This document shows, piece after piece, positions 44,323 through 55,100 of a DNA stretch of 64,000 nt; positions within the stretch are counted from its first letter, which is position 1, and each line of letters starts with the position of its first letter. The notes under the pieces were generated by a model, which saw only the letters and a program-made list of their open reading frames with translations, had not been told where the DNA came from and did no database searches. A program made the position numbers and the translations under genes. Origin of the DNA: Isoetes taiwanensis (lineage: Eukaryota > Streptophyta > Lycopodiopsida > Isoetales > Isoetaceae); the NCBI GenBank assembly GCA_021234155.1, contig JAJEKV010000012.1:7530448-7594447 (forward strand). Reading direction: 5' to 3'.

Positions 44323-45679
44323 ATTCGTTAAAAAAAGTAGTCCTTAACAAAGTTGGCTGCTCTGTAACTGGCCCCATAATTTGCACTTGCTAAAACTCAG
44401 TCTGCAAAAAAGGTAAAACAGAATTCCATTGCCATAGAAAAGTTTGGTTGGTAGGATTCCTTGACCACATGGACCGAATATATTTGGCTGAAAAGTCACA
44501 ACTGATTACAGCTTGGGTCTCCACGTTTTCAAATTTTCTTCTAAAACCCCTTACAGGCAGCACAATTTACTTCTGAATTTCCAGCAAGGTGATCCCTCAA
44601 GCAATTGAGTAATCTTTGAATTCTTAAGACCATTCCTTGAACCCTTGGCTTTCTCTTCAATCACGTCAAGGTTCTTTCATTCAATGCCATGGCTGAGAAC
44701 CATTGTGGATAGACATAACAATGAATGGCATACCAAAAGACACCGTGCAGTAAAAGACAATCTTTGGCATCTTGGGGCTAACAAGACTAGAAGCTAGCTG
44801 CTGCACCAAATTCGCTGCATAGGAGAAATCGTACTAAAAAAATAAGAATATAGTCATATGGCAAATGCTTGTTAGACCAGCTGCCATAACAAAGTGGTTT
44901 GGAAAGCGGACTATCGAGGAGTAGCTACATTAGTAGACTGGAATGCTAAGAGAAGAACCACAAGCTACCAAGGCAAACTTTTAATTATAAACCTTGTTAC
45001 CAAAACATTCAAACAATTGTGGTGCTACGAACCCAAATATTTTGCAAGCGCACATCCTCTTATGCCACGAGAAATGCCATATGCCTTTCTTCTACAAGCT
45101 CTCAAATGCAGATTCTATCTACACTTATACATAGAATGTCTTCCTTATCTGAACAGCCTTCTCTGCACTATCAAATCTACACATGACCTACCTGTCTCAA
45201 AATAATAATAGCTCAGAGAATCGAAAGGCCTACATTCTTATACTGCCCTGACAAGCCACAACATGTTCTTAGACAAATTTGAATCAGATTATGCCTGGGT
45301 AGCACAAACATCAGAACTTCAGATTGGTAAGGTTTTCTTGGGTCATGCCCCATTAGCAGAATTTAGTAAGAAAACAGAATTTGGCAGGAAGCGAGGTTAG
45401 CCAAAGATAAGCTTTTGAGTTTGACAGCAAACAATGAATGACAAAATCTGATTGGACATATTTGCAGTGATAGTGCGATGCCCAGCGCCAAGGAAGGAGG
45501 CAGACATCATAAATCATAAGCTCCATCTTTCTAGCAAATATATTGAAAATGATATACATCAACTATAACATAGCATGCAAAACTGTGAAGAACTACAAAA
45601 GATGGTAATACTGGTGAATAATACCATAACTGAAGAGCTTGAACAAATAGTACTTCAACCATTGCGCAAAATTTACTAG
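44323..45679. other. No recognised gene
   Basis: A 103-codon open frame at 44894-45205 (+) begins with GTG and resembles no family I know. The remainder is AT-rich and unstructured. Confidence 0.3.
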
Positions 45680-46010
45680 ATTCAGTTGGCCCCATCAAGA
45701 GCATATTGCTTTTCTCTAGCTTTACACCATCACCATCCTCATTCTCGTCATGAGAGAAGGCCCCAGCCAAACCGTTGAGTATGTAAACGCCTTTGTTGTG
45801 TAAACAATTGTGAAACGTCACACCAAACAGTAATGATTCCCATTAAGAAAGATGGTAACCTACCAGACGAACCCGGACCTTAGGACGAAAACTTGGTGGA
45901 GGACCTGACAAACTGTTATCTCGAAGATCAAGCACAAGGGCCATCATATTGTTTGCCTGCAGTTGCATCAGATTGGAGCTTCTCTCTGCCTTGCCGGTTG
46001 AAACATCTGT
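45680..46010 (-). pseudogene. ClpX-like AAA+ chaperone fragment
   Basis: The minus strand at 45790-45680 encodes DENEDGDGVKLEKSNMLLMG then PT, which parallels the ClpX lead-in to Walker A (DDDxVELDKSNVLLMGPTG). The residues after PT no longer form GSGKT, so ATP binding is lost. An upstream open piece (ALVLDLRDNSLSGPPPSF, about 45945-45890) ends at a GT-containing boundary and may be the preceding exon. Intron remnants suggest a DNA-level duplicate rather than a processed copy. Confidence 0.5.
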
Positions 46011-46017
46011 CATCCAG

Positions 46018-46160
46018 AACGCAGGTGACCGCCAGTTTACAGGTTACAAGAGGTTTGGAGCAGTCACCAGCATATCCTAGACATATTCTAGCACATACCT
46101 AGGATATGCCAGAAACCCGCATAAACAAGGGTTTGCCCCCTAGGGGCAACCCAAAAAATT
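46018..46160 (+). repeat. SINE-like repeat with 3' hairpin and A-tail (copy 1)
   Basis: Shares GGAGCAGTCACCAGCATAT, ACCTAGGATATGCC and GGGTTTGCCC...GGGGCAACCC with 51522-51672. The terminal inverted words around CTAG form a hairpin, followed by CCAAAAAA. Confidence 0.7.
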
Positions 46161-47040
46161 ACAAAAAAGTGACAAAACTAATCCTAACCGAATGACATTT
46201 GCTCCAATAGTTTGAGCCCCATATACGGTTCGTATTATATGCCAAAAACCAAAATCCTGTTTCTTTTCTTCATATGCTTCTAGCTATTTCTTCCTATAAC
46301 AGCTTTAACTCGACCAATCTACTCAACCAATCTCGATGAAGTGAAAACCAAAATTAAATAATAATATATGAAGATTAGTTTACTCCCATCTCTTGAACAC
46401 CCATATTATTAACATAGACATCTCTTGAACACCCACACCTATTATTAACATAGATTGCAAACATCTCTTATTTCACAATAACTATCATGACACAATAAAC
46501 GGCCAGCAGTACAGGAACATCTCTTAAATACCCATCATTAACGTAGATTGCAAACATCTCAATAGAAAATACTCTTCTTATTTCACAATAACTATCATGA
46601 CACAATAAACGGCCAGCAGTACAGGAAACTTCAAACTGTCAAAAATTTGTGACGCTGCCACAATACATTCGAGCCATATGTCTACATGACGTCACCAAAT
46701 GCTGCTTACGAACCTTTCTTAGACGAAGCTTGTTTCTCAACTAAGAGGGAACCATTTGAGTCATCAGGTGTCTTTAAAGAAACAACAGAATGTGCACTAA
46801 GAACCTGAAAGTCCTTAAAGTCCTTAATTGAATCTTTTTTCCGTTTTGTTTCCATTACTTTCTCATTAGTATACAATTTATAGCATGTCAGGCTCGGAAC
46901 AATTTTTTTTCCTAAGCAGTCGCCCATGACTGTAGAAATTTATTGCAAAATAGAAAAGAGAGGGAAAGAAAAACATACCTTACACAACACTCCAAAAATC
47001 TAGAGTCGAGCCCTTTTACTTAGTTGCAGCAGAAGGATTT
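46161..47040. other. Non-coding with a recent 110-bp tandem duplication
   Basis: CTTATTTCACAATAACTATC with about 50 identical bases occurs at 46467-46518 and 46577-46628. A minus-strand 73-codon frame (46927-46706) with a basic middle (KRKKDSIKDFKDF) is open but unassigned. Confidence 0.45.
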
Positions 47041-47046
47041 TGTACC

Positions 47047-47555
47047 CATGCCACGCGGGCTCTAACATGCCACATGGGCACCAACATGCCATGCGGGATC
47101 CTAAATGCCAAGGTGGCTCAAACAGCATGTCCTAGGTGGCATGTTTGATCCTAGATGGCATGTTGGAGCCTAGGTGGCATGTTTGAGCACCTTGGTATGT
47201 TGGAGCCTAGGTGGCATGCTGGAGCCTAGGTGGCATGTTTGAGCTCGCGTGGCATGTTTGAGCCACCTTGGCATGTTTGGGCCACCTTGGCATGTTTGAT
47301 CCTAGGTGGCATGTTGGACCCTAGGTGGCATCTTGAAGCGCGCGTGGCATGTTTGAACCACCTTGGCATGTTTGAGCCTAGGTGACAAGTTGTAGCCGGG
47401 GTGGCACGTTTGAGCCACCTTGGCATATTGGAGCCGAGGTGACATGTTGGAGCCCCCGTGGCATGTTTGAGCCACCTTGGCATGTTGGAGCCTAGATGAC
47501 ATATTTGAGCCTAGGTGGCATGTTTGAGACACCTTGGCATGATGGAGCCTAGGTG
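47047..47555. repeat. Minisatellite, about 19-20-bp unit, orientation switch
   Basis: About 25 imperfect units of the type GGTGGCATGTTGGAGCCTA fill 47125-47555. The leftmost 60-80 bp (47047-47125) carry the unit in reverse complement (AACATGCCACATGGGCACC), so the array changes strand. The minus frame is open in places (repeated Cys/His/Lys peptides), a by-product of a period that avoids stops. The array abuts the inverted LINE segment. Confidence 0.85.
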
Positions 47556-48237
47556 TGAATCTTTCAGGATTATCTATCTTTGGCACAAGGGTAACCAAAC
47601 CAGAAGCTATTGCAGGATGAAAATGATTAGTGAGCCAAAATCCATGGATCATTTGAATGAAATCATGCTTAATGACCTCCCAGAACTGGATATAGAACTC
47701 AGGGGGCAAGCCATCAGGACCAGGGCTTTTCCCTTTAGCAAGATGCAGCAGGGTAGATTTAATCTCATTCTCATTAGGAAGATCAACAATATTATCTGAG
47801 ATTGGATTAATGTCATAGCCAGGGAGATCATTTAAAAGATCAATGAAGTTTTTGGCTTGAGGGGTCTGCCAGGAGATATTGCCATCATTAGAGAAGATTG
47901 CAGCATATTTAGAGCAGAAGAACTCACTGATTTCTTTGGTATCTTTCATAGGGACATCATTATCATCTTTGACTGCAAGAATTTGATTTTTGTAAACCCT
48001 ATTTTTGGCCACTCTAAAAAAGAATTTAGAGTTATTGCTATCCATATTGGAAAGATATTTCAGTTTACATTTGACAGCTGCACCCTTTGCCTCATATTCT
48101 TCTATAGCCTTTATTGCTTGCTCAATATTAGATTCTTGCAGGTGAAGATCCCTGTTAAAGGGATCATTTTGAATCTGTAGCCTTATGTTTCTCATGCTCA
48201 GCAGACATCTTTTCTTTTCCTCTTTTCTTTTTTCATA
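47556..48237 (-). mobile_element. LINE ORF2 segment, inverted 5' part
   Basis: The minus strand encodes the ORF2 region between endonuclease and RT palm. It includes NIRLQIQNDPFNRDLHLQ, the block LLHLAKGKSPGPDGLPPEFY and LVTLVPKIDNPERF. It aligns with residues about 325-525 of the ORF2 at 17611. The frame is intact over this stretch and ends in the minisatellite. Confidence 0.85.
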
Positions 48238-49010
48238 ATTATCTTAAAGTTAGATTTTTCCAAAGCCTTTGACTCCATTAGATGGGATTTCTTAGAGCTG
48301 GCCTTGAGGAAAATTGGTTTACCTGAAAAGCTGATTCATCTTATTATAGGGTTGAACTCTCGAGCACAATCTTCAATCTTAATCAATGGTTCACCTAGTA
48401 AATTTTCCCCCCTCCAAAAGGGTGTCATGCAAGGTTGCCCTTTAGCACCTTATCTCTTTATCATGGCAGCAGATCAATTAACAAGGGCTATTATGCATCA
48501 TCAAAATTTGGGAAACATAAAGGGTTTAATCATGCCAAACTCTCAAAATCAACTGACTCTGTTGCAATATGCAGATGATTCCTTCTCATTTTTGCAGAAT
48601 AATGATAGAAATATTGAGTTCTTCTTGAGTATCATCCAAAATTTTAGTCATGCCTCTGGAATTCATTTGAACACTCATAAATCTGTTATTATTGGTACCC
48701 CTAATCAATCATATATTTCTGGGATTAAATGTATCTCTGCAAATCAAGTTACTAAATTGCTAGGTATGCCCTTAGGTCTGGATATCAGCATTAAAACTCT
48801 CTGGAGCCCAATTGTTGACAAGATCAGAAAAAAGCTTAACAATTATGGCAGTTGCCTTTCTCTTGCTGGCAGATCCATTATTGCCTCTTCTGTTATTGCC
48901 AGTTCACATGTCTATTTCTCTTCTGCCCTCATTGCTCCTAAATGCAATGAAACTTTATCTGGGGCAAGAAGCATCTTGTTAGGAAATTAGATTGGTTGGT
49001 TGAAGAAAGT
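48237..49010 (+). mobile_element. LINE ORF2 segment, RT palm onward, head-to-head with the inverted part
   Basis: The plus strand continues with LKLDFSKAFDSIRWDF, GVMQGCPLAPYLF and catalytic YADD (LLQYADDSFSFL). It runs to FSSALIAPKCNE, then diverges and stops near 49010 without a poly(A). Joined to the minus segment through the palindrome ATAATTAT at 48235-48242. About 70 ORF2 residues between the two segments are missing. Confidence 0.85.
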
Positions 49011-49129
49011 AGCCTAGCCACATTCTATCAGCAGTATTTACCCGTCTTTGGGTCTCGGTAACTGTCTGTTACAGAAAATCATGTTATGCAATAATCAATA
49101 CAAATTAAGGAAGCTCCAGTTGGAAGGGT

Positions 49130-51080
49130 TGCTTACAGGGATTGGAAGGTAAGCATGCCTTCCATTAACAGGCCCAACTGTAAAACCAGTAAAATCCGCC
49201 ATAGCCCCATGAATTGCACTATGAGCAAGCAACGTGCAATAGACATTATCTGATGCATTGCTAGGAATAGCCCGGATCATGTACGTTGGATCTGTCATTA
49301 AACGATGCCAAAAATAAAATATTTGTTATTATCTATTTACAAAAACACCATACCTATATATTTTAGACTGACAGACTCGTTCTTTGTCTCAAAATGCTCC
49401 TGAAAAATACATACACTATGAACCCAAGTATATATGCCAGTAAGCAATAATGACAGAAAAACAACGTAACCTTTAGCTTTTGAGAAAGCCAATAGCCGAC
49501 ATCTCTATTTCCAGAGGCATCCAAAGGACCATTGGCAGTGCCAATACTTTCGGCCATTAGCTCCTGCCCTGCTCCTTCTGCAACAACGATAACTATGTGC
49601 CCATTTTCTTGTAGGCGCTTTTCAGCATATTCATAAAGTCCACCTTTTCCTTCTAAGTAGAAGGCATACGAAACAAAAAAGCAATCTCGGAGGAAAACGT
49701 GTAAGTTCTTGGAAGACCAAATTCAACTAAATGGGGGTGCTGTGGTGACATACCACATCACGACTTCGCAAGAGTTGCATACATTACAATATAACCTGTA
49801 ATTGTAGATATGAGAACTTGTGTCTTGCATATAACAATTCTATCTTAAAAATGTATTTCACATACATTTGTAACGACCCATCAACTTCACAAGGCCTATT
49901 CCATTGTGGGTGCTTTGAGCTTCAGTATGGGCAAAGATTTATTGCCTTGTTGGGCTTCTTCAACAGCCAAAGATCAAATCCAAATGACTTATCAATGACC
50001 TGTAGGTCGTACATAAATAGGAAAACATTATAGATAATTGCCATCCACTAGTCCGTGCAATTGTAAAGACTACTTACAAACAATGTCATTGTCGATTGTT
50101 TTGGTAATTCCAAAGAATCGCCACCTTCAAGTCAAGCTTTCTAAGCTCCTACGAAAATGTATAGGAGATATTGTGAAAAATAACCCTAGCAAAACACATA
50201 ATCGAAGAGACATTGCAAAATTGTGGATAACATTACTTTTCTATATTGGCTTTTAGTAGAGGTGATGTACAAAATAAAGATCAGCTCACTATATTTCAAA
50301 TAGCTAATCTCATGTTACCTCATATATGACATTAGCTCCCTTTTGTGTTCCATCACCACCAATTATATACACCTATATAGTGACATTTCATGCTAAATTA
50401 GAGCACACACCCCGAAGCAAAAAAATGAAAGTGTCAAATACCTGGTTAATGTGCCTATCTTCAATGCTGTTCACTATCTTTGATGTTTCATGACCGCCTC
50501 TTGATGTGCCTAAGATTGTGCCTCCACGTTTGTGTATATCATTTACAAACTTTGGATTCAAAGGTATTGTATTGCGCGAATAAAAGCCTCTATAGCCTCC
50601 CTGGCAGAAACAGTGATAGGGCAAATGAGGTATGAATTGCAGAGACCCATACTCAAACTTAAGAAAAGTCAGCTTCCATTTACTTCTATGCCAAGAATAT
50701 CATGAACCCCATATTGAGTCCACAAGCCACAACCAATCTCTAATAATGCCCGGTGTTGAGGCACGGACATAAACCTCCACATGTTACTATGCAAGCTCGC
50801 GACTTCTTACGGTTTAAAATAGATGCGCCACATACGAGGGAAGTCATATCAACCGATCGGCTACAAATCACGAGAATGAATTGACACCGCAAATCACCTT
50901 GTCTCGTGGGCTGCCTGTAAAATGAACACCATTATGAACTGTAGAAAGTTTCACAACAATCGTAGAGATACATTTGAATGGAGTCAAAATGTACAAGAAG
51001 ATATTCCACTAATTCAAATAAATCTCCGTCTTTAGAGACAACATCATCATCCTCAACAAAATACCTTTTTGCAAATGGAA
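49130..51080 (-). pseudogene. Plant ATP-dependent 6-phosphofructokinase pseudogene (multi-exon)
   Basis: Minus-strand exons follow plant PFK order. KRYFVEDDDVVS is at about 51070, VHNGVHFTGSPRDKV at 50950 and RACIVTCGGLCPCLN at 50810. [19 protein letters not shown] and [15 protein letters not shown] lie at 50606-50480. VYIIGGDGTQKGAN, the nucleotide-binding loop, is at 50375-50335, and GITKTIDNDI at 50120-50090. KSFGFD and NGIGLVKLMGRY lie at 50000-49870, [12 protein letters not shown] at 49590-49555, and [14 protein letters not shown] with [13 protein letters not shown] at 49290-49142. At least five frameshifts (for example inside the TIDND and VIDKSFGFD exons) disable it. Introns remain, so it arose by DNA duplication. 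Its 3' exons are missing where the LINE lies. Confidence 0.85.
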
Positions 51081-51521
51081 AGATCTTTCTGTTAATTGCA
51101 TTTAAATATTATGACCTTAAAGAGATACTATATATGAAACTGTTAAAAGCACATTTGTATGTGCAATAGGAATGCACTAAACAAATCACGTAATAACATA
51201 AAAAAGCTAGAAATGAAGAAACACCATGGAGTTTAGAATCTTGCCTTTTTGCTGTGCATGAGACAAAGCCTCGAAATCCGAGAAAAATATATTTCATTGA
51301 AATGTAGATCCTTCAAGGCAGTGATGCCAAGGATAAGGCATACCTAGAGTCTTCCATATTTCTATATTTCTGTAGTCCAACCCGGTATCAAGTTACCAGA
51401 GAAAATGATCCGCTCCAACATCATCGTTTCCAGCTTATACCAGGTCGGTTCCTAAATGAGCATGTGCCAATGAAGTTAAGCCGGATGCGATTTCGGTTAG
51501 CCTGTTTCGAGAGCGGCTGCC

Positions 51522-51672
51522 CACCAACAGAAGTGACCGAGAGTTTACAGCCAATCATAAGTTTGGAGCAGTCACCAGCATATTCTAGGGATATTCTAGC
51601 ATATACCTAGGATATGCCAAAAACGCACATAAACAAGGGTTTGCCCTCCTAGGGGCAACCCAAAAAACAGAT
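51522..51672 (+). repeat. SINE-like repeat (copy 2)
   Basis: Matches 46018-46160, including GTTTGGAGCAGTCACCAGC, the hairpin around CTAG and the final GGCAACCCAAAAAA. Confidence 0.7.
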
Positions 51673-52188
51673 TCCAATTGGTAATTCATCAATTATTCTG
51701 CTACTCATTCGAAACTTTTATTCTGTGTTCATTGGCACATGTAGAATGTTTCTAGAATATTCTCCCCACCCAATTTTTAAGGGTTGCCAAAGTTCCAATC
51801 CGAAGATCATCCTGCACATTTTACAAACTAATTTCAAAATCCGGAGACAGACCGAACATTGGCAACCAGACATGTATTTACATCGAACGGCTTCCCTGAA
51901 AGGATCCTACATGTAAGTATACAGCTGAAAGCATTAAAGTGCTAGAACTGGACACAATGTGCTTCAGAATTTGGTGCTTACATCATATGCTAGAATGCAA
52001 GCTCTGTTCAGCTTCAAATACGTTATCAGTGTCTAGTTGTATTAAGGACTTTACACCTGTCTACGACAAAGGAAGCAGGTTAAGCTTTGAATTTAATCTT
52101 TTGAATTGTTTAGTTCTGATGGAACCTAACAGATAAATGCAAACCAGTCTATTCCGCATCAAGTTTGAACCCAAGTTAAAAGAGGATC
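51673..52188. other. Upstream region of the second PPR gene
   Basis: AT-rich DNA expected to hold the promoter and 5' UTR. No additional exon or clear promoter element could be identified. Confidence 0.4.
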
Positions 52189-55100
52189 ATGAAACCACAC
52201 AACATGGCCAAATTGTATAGAAAAGGTTGCCTACACTCCGAAGATCCTGGCTTGGTTGAGGTGCTAGCCATATGCAGCAGCCTCAACCCTAAGCAACAAC
52301 TAGACACATTTGAAGCACTGAAGGTAAATGTAAGCAGATATTGTCTTCTGTTGAACTCAGAAAAGCATTCTGAAGATCCTCCTTTTGAGGACCTCATTTG
52401 CATCTTACAGGAAGTTAGAAAGAAAAAGAAACTGGAACATGCCAGGCATGTGCATGCGCAAATTTGTAATGATGTTCAGGATAGCTTCAGACCTATTGGA
52501 AATTTTATTGTGCCCATGTTTGTGGAATGTGGAAGTTTGTCTGAGGGCCAACAGACCTTTAACAACTTGGTTAATCCAAGTCAGCACTCCTGGAATTCTC
52601 TTTTATTAGGGTATGTTGGATGTGGACAAGCACAACACGCTCTCAACCTTCACAAAAGAATGCAAGAGGATAGTGTTCATCCAAATAGTCATGTATTTGC
52701 AGCTTTATTAAGAGCGTCCACTAAGGTGGGAAATGTTCAAAGTGGTCGGGAGATCCATGTTAAGATCAATAAAATGGGACTCGGTGGAGACCTTACTGTT
52801 GGTAATAGTCTGCTACACATGTATGCCAAATGCATTTCTCTTTCAGAGGCCCAGGATGTATTTGACAGGCTGCCTGTTCGAGATGTTGTATCGTGGACGA
52901 CACTAATTGCAAGTTATGTTGAAAATGGACTTTTTCAGGAAGCATTAAAATGTTTTAAACAGATGCAAATGGAGGATGTGTCCCCAAATGCTGTGAGCTT
53001 TATTTGCATCTTGAAAGCTTGTCACAATCTAGCAGGCATTCAGAAGGCTAAGGCCGAAGAAGTACATAGGGAAATTGCTCAGAGGGGACTTGAAACAGAT
53101 CTTACACTTGGTAATGCACTCATTGACATGTACGCAAAGCTTGGCTACCTTATAGAGGCGAGACAAATCTTTGGGAAACTGCAAGTACAAGATGTTGTTT
53201 CTTGGACCTCTTTAATTGCAGGATATACTGAACAGGGACGTGGACAGGAAGCACTTATATTTTATGAACAGATGCAGATGAATGGCATCCCTTCAAATGC
53301 TGTCACATTTGTTTGTTGCTTGAAAGCTTGTTGTGCCATGGGAGCTATACATAGGGGACGAGAAATACATGCAGAGATACGAATGAAGGGATTTGAAGGA
53401 GAACCTTTTATTGCTAGCACCTTGATTCACATGTATGCACAAAATGGCTCACTTGGAGAGGCATGTGAAGTTTTTGAGAAGCTTCCAGTTCAAGATACAG
53501 TGTCGTGTAATGCACTTATTGCGGGGTATGCTGAAACTGGGCTTGCTTATGAAGTATTTAAATGGTATGAATATATGCAATCACATGGCATTCCTACAGA
53601 TGTTGCCACCTTTGTCTCAATTTTCAAGTATTGTTGCCCTGTAGGAGCACTCGATAAGTGTCGGCAGATACACGCCGAGATTGTACGAAAGGGATCACAA
53701 ACAAACAATTTAATTGGGAATTGCCTAGTGAACATGTACATTAAAAGTGAATCACTTGCAGAGGCGCATGAAGTATTTGACAGACTACCAAGTCATGACT
53801 TAATGGCATGGAAAACACTTGTTGCAGGACTTGCTGAAAATCAACATCATTTGGAGGCATTAAAATGCTTTGAACAGATGAAGTTGGAGGGCGTCTCTCC
53901 TGACGCCGTTTCTCTTGTTTACAGTGTAAAAGCTTGTATTAACATCGGGGCTGTCAAAAAAGGCCATAAAATACATGCTGAAATTGCACAGTTGGGATTT
54001 TATGATGATATTTTTGTTGGCAATGCATTGATAGACATGTATGCAGAATGTGGCTCGATTTCAGAGGTAGAGGAAATGTTTGACAGGCTGCCAAGTCGAG
54101 ACGTTGTGACCTGGACGATACTGATGGCTAAGTACATTGAAAACGGGTTCCATGAAGAGGCACTGAGAATTTCCAAAGAAATGTATCTCGAAAACATAGT
54201 TCCCAACTCTATCACGTTTATGTACTTATTAAAAGCTTGTGGTAGTACAGGACGGATACACAAAGGCCATGAAATACATGCTGAGATTGTAAGGAGGGGT
54301 TTACAAAGGAATTTTTCCATTGGTAGTAAACTGATCACTATGTACTCCAAATGTGGATCAATTGCTGAGGCAAGACAAGTTTTTGGAAAGCTGGCAGATC
54401 AAGATGTCGTGTCATGGAATGCACTAATTATAGGGTATATTGAAGCCGGACTAGATCAGGAAGTATTGAAATGTTTTGATCAAATGCAACTAGAGGGCAT
54501 AACTCCGAATCTTGTTACATTAGCTTGTCTATTAAAATCTTGTGGCATTCTAGGAGCCATTGACAAAGGTCATGAAATACACAGTCTGATTGCATGCAAG
54601 GGACTTGAAAGGGACCTTCTTATTGGAAGCGCTTTGGTGGACATGTATGCCAAATGTGGGTTGCTTGCAGAAGCACGCAAGGCTTTTGATGAACTGCCAA
54701 TACCTGACATTATTTCTTGGACCGCATTAATAAGAGGCTATGCTGAAAGTGGACATGACCAGGAGGCACTCCAATGTTTTGAACAGATGCTACGAGAGGA
54801 CATGTTTCCAGATGCTGTCACATTCACATGCATCTTGAAATGTTGTACAAATGCAGGGGCCATTGATAAAGGTCGAGAAATCCATGCTGAGATAAGGCAG
54901 AAAGCATTTGAAGGAAATCTTTTTATTTCCACATCTTTGATCGACATGTATGCCAAAGCTGGGTGCCTTTTAGAAGCACGGGAAGTCTTTGATATTTTAC
55001 CAATTCAAAGTGTCGCATTATGGAATGCAATGATAAGAGGTTATGGCACAAACCATGAAGGTTGCAATGCAACACAATGTTTTGAGGAGATGCAACAACA

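Noticed and set aside
44894-45205. 103-codon plus frame as a gene
   Set aside because: Starts with GTG, has no recognisable domain and lies in decayed DNA.
47226-47483. 85-codon Cys/His-rich frame in the minisatellite
   Set aside because: A product of the tandem period, not a zinc-finger protein.
47047-47555. CRISPR-like array
   Set aside because: Units are contiguous and degenerate with no unique spacers, and the DNA is a plant nuclear sequence.
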